From: Xenoacremonium recifei
Lineage: Eukaryota; Ascomycota; Sordariomycetes; Hypocreales; Nectriaceae
NCBI GenBank assembly: GCA_012184525.1
Contig: WOFQ01000003.1
Span: 868,001-932,000, forward strand
Direction of reading: 5' to 3'
Length of the DNA: 64,000 nucleotides
Below are positions 12,662-24,449 of this stretch, in pieces. The translations under genes were made by a program, and so were the position numbers. Within the stretch, counting starts at the first letter, position 1. The number at the start of each line of letters is the position of its first letter. The notes below the pieces were generated by a model. The model made no database searches, was not told where the DNA came from, and was given only the letters and a program-made list of their open reading frames with translations.

Positions 12662-12836
12662 AAGAACCGTCAATTAGAGTTCCCTTGCCAGAGCTTTGCA
12701 CCACCACCCTATCTTTATACCACATTGTGATCCACGACTTTTTTCCCGTGTCTCCCACCCAGGATGCGGCGCTAGTAAGAACAATAACTCCATAAGTGCC
12801 CTTAAACATGTACCATATCTCCTTTGCTCCTGCTCC

Positions 12837-13546
12837 TCACAGCCCCTGTCGGAGCCAGTCCGCCAGTTTTGACTTGCCCAGCTGCGCCAGGTTGTTGACG
12901 CCCTGCTCGCTGAGGTCGATGCGGCCGACCGGCATGTCCTGCGTGGGCGCCTTGCTGACGCGCTGGACGATGATGGTGGGGTCGGTCTCGAGGATGATGC
13001 CGTCGTCGACGATTTCGTCGATGGCGAGGGAGACGAGGTCGTAGTTCTCGACGATGGTGCGCTTGTCGACGGAGGCCCTGGCTAAATGTTAGTCCTTGTC
13101 GAAGGGGAAATGTGAGATAGGTGAAAGAGGACAACTCACTTGAAGAGCAGGTGCAGCGAGTCTCGTAGCGCAAGCACGGCGTTGTAGAGTAGAATCTCGT
13201 TCTCGTCGAGGCTGCCGACCACGTACATCATGACGTCCGACTCCATCTTATATAGCACGATTCGGTTGTCGTAGAGGATGATGTCGCCCGACTGCTTGGC
13301 CGTCTTCTCGAGGAGGCCCTTCTCGAACGCTTTTTGCGACTTCACATCGGGGTAGGGGTTGCTGGGCGTGCTGGAGCCTTTATGTCGGTCAGTCGTTTGC
13401 GCCACGGCATAGCTTCAGGGGAGGGCAGCATTACCATGCGCGGCGTGGTGCGGCGAGGTGTAGTATTTGGCCAGTATCCGTGAGCCATCCTCGATGCTGA
13501 GGATCAGGATGGCCTGGACGGAGAAGAGGGTCATTCCAGGAGACAT
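12837..13546 (-). CDS. RET3: Coatomer subunit zeta
   Basis: Small zeta subunit of the COPI coat, which pairs with gamma-COP and drives Golgi-to-ER retrograde vesicles. Three exons: 13546-13435, 13377-13140 and 13077-12837; 196 aa. The longin-like fold is visible from residue 1: TLFSVQAILILSIEDGSRILAKYY, then SGDIILYDNRIVLYK and SDVMMYVVGS in exon 2. Exon 3 carries ASVDKRTIVENYDLVSLAID and TDPTIIVQRVS. All junctions keep frame. Start chosen because MSPGMTLFSVQ is the family's N-terminus. It is transcribed away from MCM4. Confidence 0.93.
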
Positions 13547-13884
13547 GATGGGCGACTTGTGGTGGATGGGAGCTCTCGTTGAAGCGGCCACCATGTAATC
13601 CAAGGCCCCTCCAGATGCCACACCTCCGATTGCTCGACGTCGGCGGAATGTTGCGCCGGGCTCCGGGGACAGGGTCGAGCACGCGTGCGCACGGGCCAGC
13701 ACCTTTAATTGGCAACGCGTCGCACGCAACCACTTTACGCGCTTTTGCCCTGGGACGCGTTTTCCCCCTTGCTCGTCGTCCCTTCAACGCTCCATCTGCC
13801 CCTCCTCTCCCTCAAAACTTGCCAGCATCACGACAAGCGATCTCCCAGACCAGGAATTGCCCTGTCACCAACACAACCGCAACA
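13547..13884. promoter_or_regulatory. Bidirectional promoter RET3 / MCM4 with three MCB boxes
   Basis: 338 bp between the divergent starts. Three perfect MluI cell-cycle boxes (ACGCGT) lie at 13681-13686, 13715-13720 and 13755-13760, all within 205 bp of the MCM4 ATG. In yeasts this hexamer binds MBF (Swi6 with an Mbp1/Cdc10-type partner) and drives G1/S transcription of replication genes, including MCM genes. The cluster therefore predicts G1/S control of MCM4; effect on RET3 is unknown. Confidence 0.75.
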
Positions 13885-16800
13885 ATGTCTTCGCCATCGC
13901 AACGACGACAGCGGGACTCGACGCCTCGGCGCTCGCAGCGCCAGCAGTCCGAGGCGAACACCCCCCGAAATAACAGATCGTCCCAGCTGGCGTCTAGCCC
14001 GCTGTTCTACCAGTCGTCGCCGGCGCAGTCTAATGGACATCAGAATGGTGCTGCCGGAGAGGTCTCGTCGCCGTTGAGGCAGATGTCTAACACACAGAGC
14101 ACTCGAGATGCGACGGGACCGCCGAGCTCACCGCTGCGACAGATGTCGGACACACAGTCTGTGGTGTCGGACCCTCAGAGGACACCTCGGGCGACTCCTG
14201 GCATGATTGGCGGTATGAAAGATAGAGATTTGGCAGGGAGCATGTGCTAATCGGTTTAGGATCGTCACCCATTCGTTACGAGAGCTCTAGTCCGGGACGG
14301 TCGCTGAGACTTCACTCGGAGTTGCGAAGCGAGACCAGCGGGCTCTTTATCGGATCTCCTATGGGGAGTTCAGCACCGCACCGTCGTGGAGACATCAATT
14401 CGGACGCCGCACGAACCCCTCGTGCTGTTCGACGTGTGATTCTCGACGACACGGGCCGAGTTGTTCGCGAGGGTCCCGTCGATGGATCTGATGCGGCTTC
14501 CTTCGCCAACCGAGACCCTAACACTTCGGAGGCTGATATGCTCGGTGGTCAGGGCCAGAGTCTTATCTGGGGTACGACCGTTTCGATCGATGACACATTT
14601 GCATCTTTCAAGGACTTCCTCCGTAACTTTACCCTGAAGTACCGCATGTACCGAGATGGCCTCTCTGAGGAAGACGTCCAGAATGCCCCAGATGCCGAGT
14701 CGAAACCCTACCAAGAAGCCCTCGAGAACATGCTGCTTCTTGGAACCACTAGGCTGTATCTCGATCTTGCAGACCTGAACCTTTACCCTCCTACTCGCAA
14801 GCTGTGGCATCAGATGCAAGCTTACCCTCAGGAAATCGTGCCTGTTATGGATCAGGCCGTCCACGACTTGATGGTCGACCTTGCCCGGACAGAGACGCTG
14901 AGAACTCGCACCTCGCAGAACAGTGCTAGCGTGCAGACGCCCTCTAATACTCAGAGCTCCGAGCCCGTGTTCCCAAGTTCTGATCACCCCGAAGAGCCCC
15001 CTACGCCTGGACCGCAGCCCGACCAGCCATCGTTGGAGGATCAGGTTGCCGCCGCTATTTACGTCGTGCGACCCTTTGGGTTGGAGAAGAACACCAACTT
15101 GCGAGACCTGAACCCTTCCGGTACGTCAATCTAGATATCTTGACATGCAGCGACTGGATGCTAATAACCCTGTAGATATGGACCGCTTGATCTGCATCAA
15201 GGGCCTGGTCATTCGAACTACCCCTGTCATTCCCGACATGAAGGACGCTTTCTTCCGCTGCAACGTTTGCAACCACTCCGTCAACGTCGGTCTTGACCGA
15301 GGAAAGATCCGAGAGCCTACACAGTGTCCCCGTGAACGATGTGGATCGACGAACTCGATGCAAATTGTCCACAACCGATGCTCTTTCGAGGATAAGCAGG
15401 TGATTAAGCTGCAAGAGACCCCTGACGCCGTTCCTGCTGGTCAGACGCCGCACTCGGTCTCTGTCTGCGTGTACAATGAGCTGGTGGACTTTTGTAAGGC
15501 TGGTGACCGTGTCGAGCTTACCGGTATCTTCCGCGTCAGCCCTGTCCGTGTCAACCCCCGACAGCGGGCGCTCAAGAGCGTGTATAAGACCTATGTGGAT
15601 GTCCTGCACATTCAAAAGGTTGATAAGAAGCGCATGGGTGCCGATCCTTCAACGCTAGGCATTGAGGGCGAAGAGGAGTCTGAAAACAAGGATGGGAATC
15701 TTGAGGAGACGCGCAAGATTACCCCTGAAGAGGAGGAGAAGATTCGTGAGACTGCCGCTCGCGAAGATATCTACGAGCTTCTATCACGGTCACTTGCTCC
15801 CTCGCTTTACGAGATGGAGGACGTGAAGAAGGGCATCTTGCTGCAGCTCTTTGGCGGTGCCAACAAGACTTTCCAGAAAGGTGGAAGCCCCAAGTACCGA
15901 GGCGACATCAACGTTCTTCTCTGCGGTGATCCCTCGACGGCAAAGTCCCAGCTGCTCTCTTATGTGCATAAGATTGCTCCCCGAGGTGTGTATACCAGCG
16001 GAAAGGGCTCATCGGCTGTCGGTCTCACGGCTTACGTGACGCGCGATCCTGAGACTCGACAGCTTGTTTTGGAGTCTGGTGCGCTTGTCTTGTCTGACGG
16101 AGGTGTTTGTTGCATTGATGAGTTCGACAAGATGGGTGATGCTACACGATCGGTGTTGCACGAAGTGATGGAACAGCAAACCGTGTCGGTTGCCAAGGCT
16201 GGCATCATCACCACGCTGAATGCTCGAACGAGTATTCTTGCTTCTGCCAACCCGATCGGCAGTCGCTACAACCCTGATCTGCCAGTCCCTCAAAATATCG
16301 ACCTCCCGCCGACCCTTCTCTCTCGATTTGATCTTGTCTACCTGATCCTGGACCGAGTGGACGAGAAGAATGACCGACGGCTGGCGAAGCATCTCCTGTC
16401 GCTATACTTGGAGGATAAGCCACACTCGGCGCCCTCGGCCAACGACATCCTCCCTGTCGAGTTTCTCACTCTCTACATCTCGTATGCCCGGGCCAACATT
16501 CACCCTGTGATTACCCCCGAGGCCGGCCAGGAACTCATCGAGTGCTACGTGGCCATGCGCTCCCTCGGCCAGGACGTCCGCGCCGCCGACAAGCGCATCA
16601 CCGCCACCACGCGACAACTCGAGAGCATGATCCGCCTCGCCGAAGCCCACGCCAAGATGCGCCTCTCCGAGACCGTCACCAAAGCCGACGTGCAAGAAGC
16701 CAACCGCCTGATCCAGAGCGCGCTCAAGACGGCGGCCACGGACGCGCAGGGCCGCATCGACATGAGTCTGCTGACGGAGGGCACCAGCGCGGCTGAGCGC

Positions 16801-17034
16801 AAGCGCCGCGACGAGCTGAAGACGGCGCTGGTGCACCTGCTTGACGAGATGACGGCGGGCGGCGGCTCGGTGCGCTGGGGCGATGTGGCGAGGAGGTTGG
16901 GCGAGGGCGCGAGTGTGCCGGTTGAGCAGGCGGAGTTCAATGAGGCGATGAGGGCGCTGGAAGCCGAGGGTGCGGTGATGGTTAGTGGAGAGGGCGCGAG
17001 GAGGATGGTGAGGAGAGTGACGGCCATGCTGTGA
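13885..17034 (+). CDS. MCM4: DNA replication licensing helicase subunit Mcm4
   Basis: Subunit of the MCM2-7 hexamer, the replicative helicase loaded at origins in G1. Three exons: 13885-14212, 14260-15120 and 15176-17034; 1015 aa. The disordered N-terminus (1-180) is full of SP/TP sites, including two near-copies of SSPLRQMS.TQS, fitting CDK/DDK regulation. A zinc finger starts at Cys425 (CNVC) and ends with CPRERC. The AAA+ core has Walker A GDPSTAKSQ (about 647-655), Walker B CCIDEFDK (about 708-715) and the arginine finger SRFD (about 779). A C-terminal winged-helix region follows. NPS-DMDRLICIKGLV joins correctly across intron 2, supporting the model. Confidence 0.97.
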
Positions 17035-17423
17035 GGATATTGAGTCAATGAGGGATGAGTGTACGTACGTTGGGTCTCGGGGGATGGGAGGGTCACGATA
17101 ATGGTCTGGCGTTGGCATATTGCGAGTTTAATGGTTAGGTTGATGACGAAGCCTGTGAGAGATGAAGACAAGATCAATCAATGTCACTTAGTTTTTGAAT
17201 CACAAGTACTCCGAACTGAAGGTCATGAAGCTGAGTGTCAAAGGCCCTGATGCCTAGCTTTTGAGTTGCGTGGGAAATTACGTATATGCCCAGCGTAGGA
17301 CACCAGCAAGTGCTATGAGTAATTAACTAAAATTCAGCTATAGTCTTTTCTTTTAATTTCCTCGATGGCCCCTTAAGGCAACGCTACATCGATGTCACCC
17401 GCCACCCCTATCACTACACTCCC
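17035..17423. other. Convergent 3' intergenic MCM4 / CGS-like gene
   Basis: 389 bp between two converging genes, A/T-rich around 17320-17360; it should hold both 3' UTRs. Nothing else was recognised. Confidence 0.35.
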
Positions 17424-19221
17424 TCACTTCTCCTCCTCCTCCCTCCTCTTCTCCTCACTCGCAGCCTCCAACGCATCTCTCAACGTATCAATCAAATCCT
17501 CCTCCCTCTCTAACCCGGCCGAAATCCGCACACTCTCCTCATTCACAGCCAGCCCATCCATGTACTCACGCTCCTCGGCCTTCTTGCCAAACACAAACAT
17601 ATTGTACGGGAACATAAGCGTCACAGGTCCTGCGAGGTGCGGGCTGGGATAGAATCCGCAGCGGTCGTAGAAGGCGCGGGCAACACGCACGCTCGTGAAG
17701 ACCACGTTTAGAAGGCACCCGTAGCCTGGGGCGGGGAGTTCTGCAGAGGGTGGACGAAGGAGTCGGTCGTAGAGTTCGCGCGAAGCCGACACGGAGGGAT
17801 ACTGCACCGTAACAACTGGCGAGCCTGGCTTATGCATCTCATCCACCAGGAAAGAAGCCATGGCCTGCGCGTTGGCATTCAGTATCGCAGTGCGAGGAAA
17901 GAAGCCCGCCGAGTTCGCCAGCAGCACCTCCGCGTCAGCAGCAAAGACCTCATTATGGAAGTTCGTCTTGAACAGCTTTGCAAGAGAGGCGTAGTGCGGT
18001 GACAGCGGGTTCAGCACGATCGAGCCGCCCATGACGTTGGCCTCGCCGCTGAAGGACTTGGTGAGGGAAGTGAGCAGGAAGTCGGACTGGGCGAGGACAT
18101 CGACGTTGCCGAAGCCGCTGACTGTCTCGTCGACGATGAGCACGAAGCTGTACTTTTCAGACTGTTATTCTGTCAGGACAGGACATCGTCTTGCGAAAGG
18201 GGGGGGAGGGGGGGGGGAGCCGTACCAACTGTTTCACCCGCGCAAGATCCGTCGTCTCCAGCGTTGGATTCCCCGGAATCTCAACAAAGACATAACTCAC
18301 ACTCCTTCCCTGCTCTCTTTCACTCTCCAGCCACGCCTCAAACGCATCTAACCCCCCCGCATCAACACGTCCAAAGTGCTTCCACCCGTGCGGACACTCC
18401 TCCAGCAGATGATGGTACGTATTATGGAACACAATGCCCAGCACCACAATCGTGCCCGGGCGGTCCTCGAGCAACAAGTTCGTCGCATGGAACACGGCCG
18501 CCATGCCCGTGGGATACAAGAACACATCCTCCGCCGTACACTTCACCAAGTCTGGATCAATCGGCGCATGCCGCAGCAACTCCACGATCCGCGCCCGCAC
18601 CCCGGCATGCGCCCCCGTCTCCGGCGTCCACCTCGGCGCCGGCACCGGCCCCTCCTCCGGGACATCCACGGCGCGCATGCCGTCCACACCGCCGAGCAGC
18701 ATCTCCGCGCCCCGGATCGACAGCCCCAGCCCGGGATTCCCCCACGTCAGCACCACGCCGCCCATGCGCTCCGGGGGAAACACCACGGCATACACGCGAT
18801 GGCCCGCGACATCCACCACGTGAAGCGCCAGCTCGGATGCCGCAAAGGCGTGCGGGCCGCGCTGCGTGAGGCTGACGTGCCGCTGCGTGTACGGCCAGAC
18901 GGCGGGGTTGAGGTACAGCATCACGGCGCGGGCTTGCAGGCCGAGGAACTTGAGGATCTCGTTGCCGAGCTGGGGTAGGGTTAGGGTTAGTGGTATGTTG
19001 AAGGGGACGAGGAAAGGGAGGAGAGGTGAAGGACCTGCCTGGGTGACGTGGTGCGTGGGCATGAAGCGCGGGTAGATGTGCACGAGGCGAGCCAAAGGCG
19101 CCTTGTCGCCGTCGCGGATGGCCTGCGTGGTGTCCCAGCCGGGCAGGTTGGTGATGATGCTGTAGGGCGTTTGGGGGGGAGGCGCGCAGCCAAACTCGGA
19201 CTGTGTTTTGAGAATGCCCAT
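17424..19221 (-). CDS. Cystathionine gamma-synthase-like PLP enzyme (Cys/Met metabolism family)
   Basis: Predicted to join cysteine to an activated homoserine in transsulfuration, or a related gamma-replacement. Three exons: 19221-19039, 18969-18226 and 18161-17424; 554 aa. The PLP lysine is probably in LTSLTKSFSGEANVMGG; upstream are YPTGMAAVFHATNLLL and IVDETVSGFGN, the cofactor pocket strands of this family. Fungal Str2-type enzymes have this length and an N-terminal extension like IITNLPGWDTTQAIRDGD. The first intron has no in-frame GT donor; frame and homology fit CAG|GCAGGT (a GC-AG intron, 69 nt), with a weak GTCACC donor six bases upstream of the junction as alternative. Because 69 is a multiple of three and stop-free, retention would add 23 residues. 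Exact substrate is unknown. Confidence 0.85.
18970..19038 (-). other. Non-canonical GC-AG intron with telomere-like tract
   Basis: On the minus strand the 3' end of this intron reads CTAACCCTAACCCTACCCCAG-like sequence: two telomere-type CTAACC(C) units, which also supply a branch point (CTAAC) and pyrimidine tract. The donor appears to be GC rather than GT, because the GT four bases further in breaks the frame. Confidence 0.5.
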
Positions 19222-19593
19222 GATGTAGACGTGATGCTGGCACAGATGAAGAATGATGGTAATGGTGATGATGATCTCAATACACTAACAACGACAACAG
19301 CGGACAACGCACGATACTTATGTCTCCCGCTGTGTGTAGATAAGATGGCCTCCCCTCGCCATGGTCTAGAACACGCCCCCCGTCTCACATAAGGCCTAAA
19401 GCATATATACACGCGCCCAAGGTTAATAATAGTCTCTCTTTCGCCAGCCTTTCAGCATCCCAGCAGAACGCCACAGACCACATCCCGACGACTCGGAGCG
19501 CAACAAACTCGTGCGCTAGTCCTAGCCCCTTGTTCAGCTCTTCCCCCACCTTTTTGGTGATGATATCAGAAAGCAGCAGTAGGACTGCGCCCG
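19222..19593. other. Intergenic CGS-like promoter / VTC4 3' end
   Basis: 372 bp between two leftward genes. It holds the promoter of the CGS-like gene and the 3' UTR of VTC4. No motif recognised. Confidence 0.35.
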
Positions 19594-22048
19594 CTACCAC
19601 ACCGCGCGCTCCTTGCCCTCGAAGCCAAAGTTGAGAGCCACGGCGACAAACAGCGCGATGCACAGCACGCTTGGTCCCCAGCGGTCGTAGTACTTGGCCG
19701 CGCGCCGCGTGCGGATGGCCTGGCTGCGGTACAGGTAGATGCCGACCGAGTAGCAAAGGCTCAGCAGGGCCAGCAGCGTGAAGATGCCCGCCACCCAGAA
19801 GCTGGTCGCCGTAGGGTGGGTGCCGAAGTTGAGCAGCGTGACGGCGATGGTGCCGATGTAAATAGAGTACTCGAGCTGGAGATGCATGTCAGCTTTTGGT
19901 CTTTCAGGCGCAGTACGTCAGGTGTTGCTCGCAAGACTTACCCATCCGAGGAACGTCCTCTCAGCCGCAAAGTACACCTTGGGCTCGACGCGCACCGGCA
20001 CGTAGATGCGCTTGCCCTTGGGCGCCTTGAACTTCTTGGTGCGGATCTCGCCCGACCCGAAGAGGGTTTGTAGACGAGCACTTCGGGGCACTTGCGTAGA
20101 CCGCGGCTGCGGTATCGCGTGCTTGAGGGCATTCACAGTACCCCGACCCAGGGCGCGCCCCTGCATCTTGGCCAGCGTGGCGTAGTAGTACCAGCCGCCG
20201 CGACGTTTGGCTTGCTCGAGCTCGTACCCCTCGTCCCACTCGTCATCCGAGTCGTAGATTGGATAGTCCTCGTTCTCGGCTGGCATGTCGGTCATCTGGT
20301 CCTCAATGTCGGCGGGCATAGGGGGGCGATGTCGTAGACCGGCTCCCTGGGCGCTGGATTCACCATTACCATGACCGTTGCCCGCGCGGGCGTGATGGTG
20401 CAGGTCCTCATCATCAGAGTCGAGGTCATCCTCGTCGTCAGAAGTCGTGGTCGTGCCCGACAGACCCGGACGCCGGATGCCAAAGTCGTGGCTGGCCGGC
20501 TTGCGGATATCGACCTTCATCTGAGGGTACCAGAAGGGCAGCAGGTCAATGCGGTCAGGGAATAGCGTCGCGCAGCCGTGGATGAACTTGGAGAACTTGG
20601 GCACAGCTTCGACAAGGTGCGACGAGATGAGCTGGCGCACCCATTCGGGCGGTTCCTGGCCAAGCTGCGTCTGCAGTTTGACTTCCAGCACGGCATAGGG
20701 GAAGCGCTCGACATCCTCAGGCGGCAGCTGAGAGAAGGGGTAGTCGACGCCAATGTCCATGCGCCTCCAGTTGTCGCCTGATCGTTGACGACCATCGAGA
20801 TTGTCCTCCCGCACCATGGTGAGCTCCGTGTCAAGCGAAATACGCACACGGGCGTCAGCCGGCAGCTGGAAGGCGGTTCGGTTATAGAACGAGCGGCAAA
20901 CGGGCTTGTAGCCCTTCTTGATCACCGAGTACTGAATCTCAGAAGCCAGACGCTCGTCTTCGGCGATGGCCTTTTCTGACTTCTTGCCCTCCTTGCGGGC
21001 CTTCTCAAAGACGGCAGCAGGGAGCAGCTCGCCCTTCATGTACGCATTGACGTTCTTCTCCTTGATGGAGAAACGCGCCTTGACTGACTTCTCGCCCGTC
21101 CAGTCTTCACGATGAGTCTTCCGCTCGACGAAGATGGTCTCAGTCTGCATGCCGCCGTACCATCGCAGGCGGATAGCCTCAGCGCCCTCCGTCTTCTTCA
21201 AACGGCCCTCGTATAGATCCCATGTATCGGGGTTGTCGTAGTAGATGGATGTGATAGCTGAATCTTGTTGATCGAATTCCTTGCTGGGGTTAAAGACGAG
21301 CACGGGAAGGTGCTTGAGGATAATGAGCTTGAGCTCCGTCACGTTATCCGGATGCACCCAGTACTTGGTCGTCTGGCGAACAAAGCTGGCCTGAGAGCCA
21401 CCGGCCGCACTGTCGCCCTTGACGGGGTTGCCGCGGGTTCGGACGAGATCGTACAGCTTGGAGAGCTTGATAACGGATGCATCGTAGTTTTCCTTGTAAA
21501 ACGGCTTGGCCTTGAGCCGAGTATCGAAGGCGGGTTTGAGGTGCCATCCGGTCAGTTTCTGCAACCAATTGTTAGACCTAGAGTCGTAGTAGCGGAGGAA
21601 CCAAGAGACTCACGTCGTGCTTCTTGATTATCTTGTAGAAACCAGTATAGTTCAGCTGGACAAACTTGGCCAGATCGTGGACGTCGGCAATGATATCGCT
21701 GAGGTCCTCCTCCAGCAACATGAATTCCTCCTCACTGGGACCGTTCTCGGCTAGGCCACGCTCGTTGAGGCGGTTAACCACATCCTTGACCTCGCGTTCA
21801 CTCACGGCAATGCGGCGCGAGATCTCCATGGCCTTGACCTTCTGCTTGGTGTGCACCTTATCCAGCTCGGTCTCGAGCTTGGTGACGAACCGTGACTCGT
21901 CCTCTTCGGTCCATTCCGCAGCGCCGTTGGCCGCCGGCTGGGGCGCGCCCGTGGCGTGCTTCAGCTCTTCCTTGAGGCCATCGTAATCGATGTAGTACCA
22001 CTGATACTCGTGGATCACGCTGGAGCGGAGCTGCTCGCCGAACTTCAT
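19594..22048 (-). CDS. VTC4: Vacuolar transporter chaperone Vtc4, polyphosphate polymerase
   Basis: Catalytic subunit of the VTC complex, which makes inorganic polyphosphate from ATP at the vacuole membrane and passes it into the lumen. Three exons: 22048-21614, 21558-19942 and 19875-19594; 777 aa. The SPX domain is residues 1-150 (MKFGEQLRSSVIHEYQWYYI; the Lys-rich end YKIIKKHD meets KLTGW at the splice). The tunnel-shaped catalytic domain follows, with Lys210 (TTKYW), Arg264 (EGRLKK), Arg275 and Arg277 (RLRWYGG), Lys292 (ERKTHRE) and a Glu in AVLEVKLQ. These match the basic pocket known for yeast Vtc4, shifted by about ten residues. An acidic linker (430-560) leads to three C-terminal helices (VTC1-like). 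Vtc2/Vtc3 lack the catalytic basic set, so Vtc4 is preferred. Confidence 0.88.
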
Positions 22049-22865
22049 GACGACGACTCCGGGCTGGACGTTGACGACCTTGCTCCGGCGGGTTCGGGTC
22101 CAGGGATTGTCGCGGCTCTTGAGATCCTTGACGATCAGCATGAGCGCATGGAGGGAATTGAGATCCAAGGACCGTCGTGTGCTGGGCCTTGGATTGATAA
22201 CGAGGGATGGAAGCTGTGGCTTGCTTACCTGGATAAACGGGAGAGAGAAGAGGGAGAGGAGCGGAGGAGAGGAAGGGAAGAAAAAAGAGATGCGGGAATA
22301 CCCAGTCCGGCACGATGGGTAGAGGGCCTGGATCGGAACGAGAATATCAAGCGATGAATTGGGGATGGGATGGGATGGTGATGTTTAGGTTGGCCCCAGC
22401 TCGTGGTCTGCGCAGTGACGAAAGACAGTTCCGCCATCAGCGATTGGCCAATCAGGTGCCGCGCAAGGGCAACGTGGGAGCCGGACGCGGGACGCTACAG
22501 GCGGGCTGCTGAAGCTGTCGCAGGCGATGGACCCCACTGAAGCTTTTGCAGATTAGCGCCTGAGCTCCCCTGGATCGCTGGAACGACAGCATGTGCAGGC
22601 CCTATTACCTAACCACGGGTCCCTAGCGCTCCGGACCCCACCTTCCGTAGTGGTCGGCGCCTCAATGCCAGCGCCGGGAGCGGGGCATGCAGTTTTTCGG
22701 GTGACATTTTTTTTCTCTGCCCGCCGGCCGGCCGAATTTCACGGGTGTCATTCCAGGCCGCCGACAACGACGCTCGGGGTCTCAGACACACCCAGCCAAA
22801 GGGCACATCGAAGACACGGCACAAGCACCATCACACGACCCCCTTCCCAACAGGGCGAGTAAACC
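22049..22865. promoter_or_regulatory. Divergent intergenic region VTC4 / RMT2
   Basis: 817 bp holding both promoters. A purine-rich run (22230-22290 on this strand) is a pyrimidine-rich leader for VTC4. No CACGTG PHO-type box was seen, although VTC genes are phosphate-responsive in yeast. No coding frame is supported. Confidence 0.45.
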
Positions 22866-24225
22866 ATGGCGGCGCCCTCCATCGACGACTCCATGCCTGC
22901 CCGCATCTCGACCGCCTGTCCGGACGACACCCGCGAGCTGCTCTGGCATGCCTGGGCGCACGACCGGAGCGGCCTGAAGGAGCTGCTCAAGGGTTCGGCG
23001 CAGGGCAAGGCGAGCGCGCAGGATCCCACGACGGGCGAGACACCCCTGCACGCCGCAATCCGGTCGTGCGGTCCGGCCGAGGCTGGGGAGGAAGAGGACG
23101 AGGAGGATGGTTCTGTGGAGGAGGCGCGCGATGTGGTGCAGGAGCTCTTCTACGGGGGCGCTATCTGGAACGACGTGGATAGCAACAATGAGACACCTGG
23201 GTGTGTGGCGTACCGTCTGGGCAGGAAGAAGCTGTACAACATGTGCGTGGATGCGGGCGTTCGCGCCGAGATGCTGTTTGCCTTGATGGATGGGTACGAG
23301 AAGCTATCCTCTGGCCCGGAGGACGAAGAGATGGAAGAGGAGGCTGTGGAGGAGACTGCAGAGCAGCCTACAGAAGATACGGCAGAACAGACGGCGCCAG
23401 AGCCTGAGAATAAGGAAGAGGACCGCCAATTCGTGCCCCCCGACGCGGGTGAGAAACCCGTCACCAGCTCCGACTACCTCGCCTCAGACCTCACCTACGA
23501 CTCCGGCAAGCTCGTCGACGCGGACCTCAACGGCGTAATGATGGCCTGGGAAACCGACATCATGCGCCGCTCCGTCGCCGCCCTGATCCCCGACGCAGCC
23601 CCCGGCAAGCGCATCCTCAACATCGGCTTCGGGATGGGCATCATCGATGGCATGTTCGCGGCCCTCTCCCCCTCGCGACACCACATCATCGAAGCACACC
23701 CCGCTGTGCTCGCACACATTTCCGAGCCGGACTCCAAGTTTGGGGCTGCGTGGGAGGCGTCGGGCCCGGAGGAGGGTGCGTTTAAGGTGCACGCGGGGCG
23801 GTGGCAGGATGTGGTGCCCAAGTTGTTGGAGCAGGGGGAGGTGTTTGATGCGGTGTACTTTGATACCTTTGGTGAGGATTATGCGCAGCTGCGCATGTTC
23901 TTTACGGACTATATCCCCGGGCTGCTGGACTTTGAGGGCCGCTTCAGTTTCTTCAATGGACTGGGCGCGGATCGACGGATCTGCTACGACGTGTATGCCA
24001 AGGTGGTTGAGATGCAGTGTGCGGATGCCGGGCTGGATGTCGAGTGGGAGGTGAGTGATGTAGACATGGCTGGGCTGGACGAGTCGGGCAAGGGAGAGTG
24101 GGAAGGTGTGCGGAGGCGGTATTGGACGCTTGACAGTGAGTGCCTACACTTCAAAGAACGTTTCATCGCAAATGCTAACCCTCTGTGCAGAGTACCGCTT
24201 ACCGATATGCACATTCATGGCTTAA
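22866..24225 (+). CDS. RMT2: Protein arginine N5-methyltransferase Rmt2 (type IV PRMT)
   Basis: Methylates the delta nitrogen of arginine; the yeast target is ribosomal protein L12. Two exons: 22866-24135 and 24191-24225; 434 aa, the family's length. An ankyrin-like N-terminus (TGETPLHAAIRSC, then ETPGCVAYRLGRKKLYNMCVD) is followed by an acidic linker (about 155-185). The SAM-dependent methyltransferase fold has motif I ILNIGFGMGIIDG, the acidic post-I strand HHIIEAHP and FDAVYFDTFGEDY. The small last exon supplies KYRLPICTFMA and a stop. If the 55-nt intron were retained, an open frame would run to 24434 with unrelated sequence, so splicing is preferred. Confidence 0.93.
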
Positions 24226-24449
24226 AAGAAGATACAAACACCCAAAGACGAAAAATAGACAAACATGTCGAGCATGAAGAGTTTATACTGTGCACGGTCC
24301 GAGGCAGATCCTACCTATGGTCTAGCTACCCTCTCCCCATGCCTGCAACGCGTCTGGCTCCGTTTTATGCCGCTCATTCATCCATTGAAAGAACCGTGAC
24401 TTTTGCGCCTTTCCTCCTCTCTACCCCTATCTAGAGGCCCGTATACCAC

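Noticed and set aside
16402..17118. 238-codon minus-strand frame over the MCM4 3' end
   Set aside because: Antisense of a GC-rich coding exon; no domain content.
18971..18990. Telomere-like GGGTTAGGGTTAG as a sign of a chromosome end or fusion
   Set aside because: Only two units, inside an intron of an intact gene; better explained as branch site plus pyrimidine tract.
24136..24434. C-terminal extension of RMT2 by read-through
   Set aside because: Needs intron retention; splicing gives the family's normal YRLP C-terminus and length.
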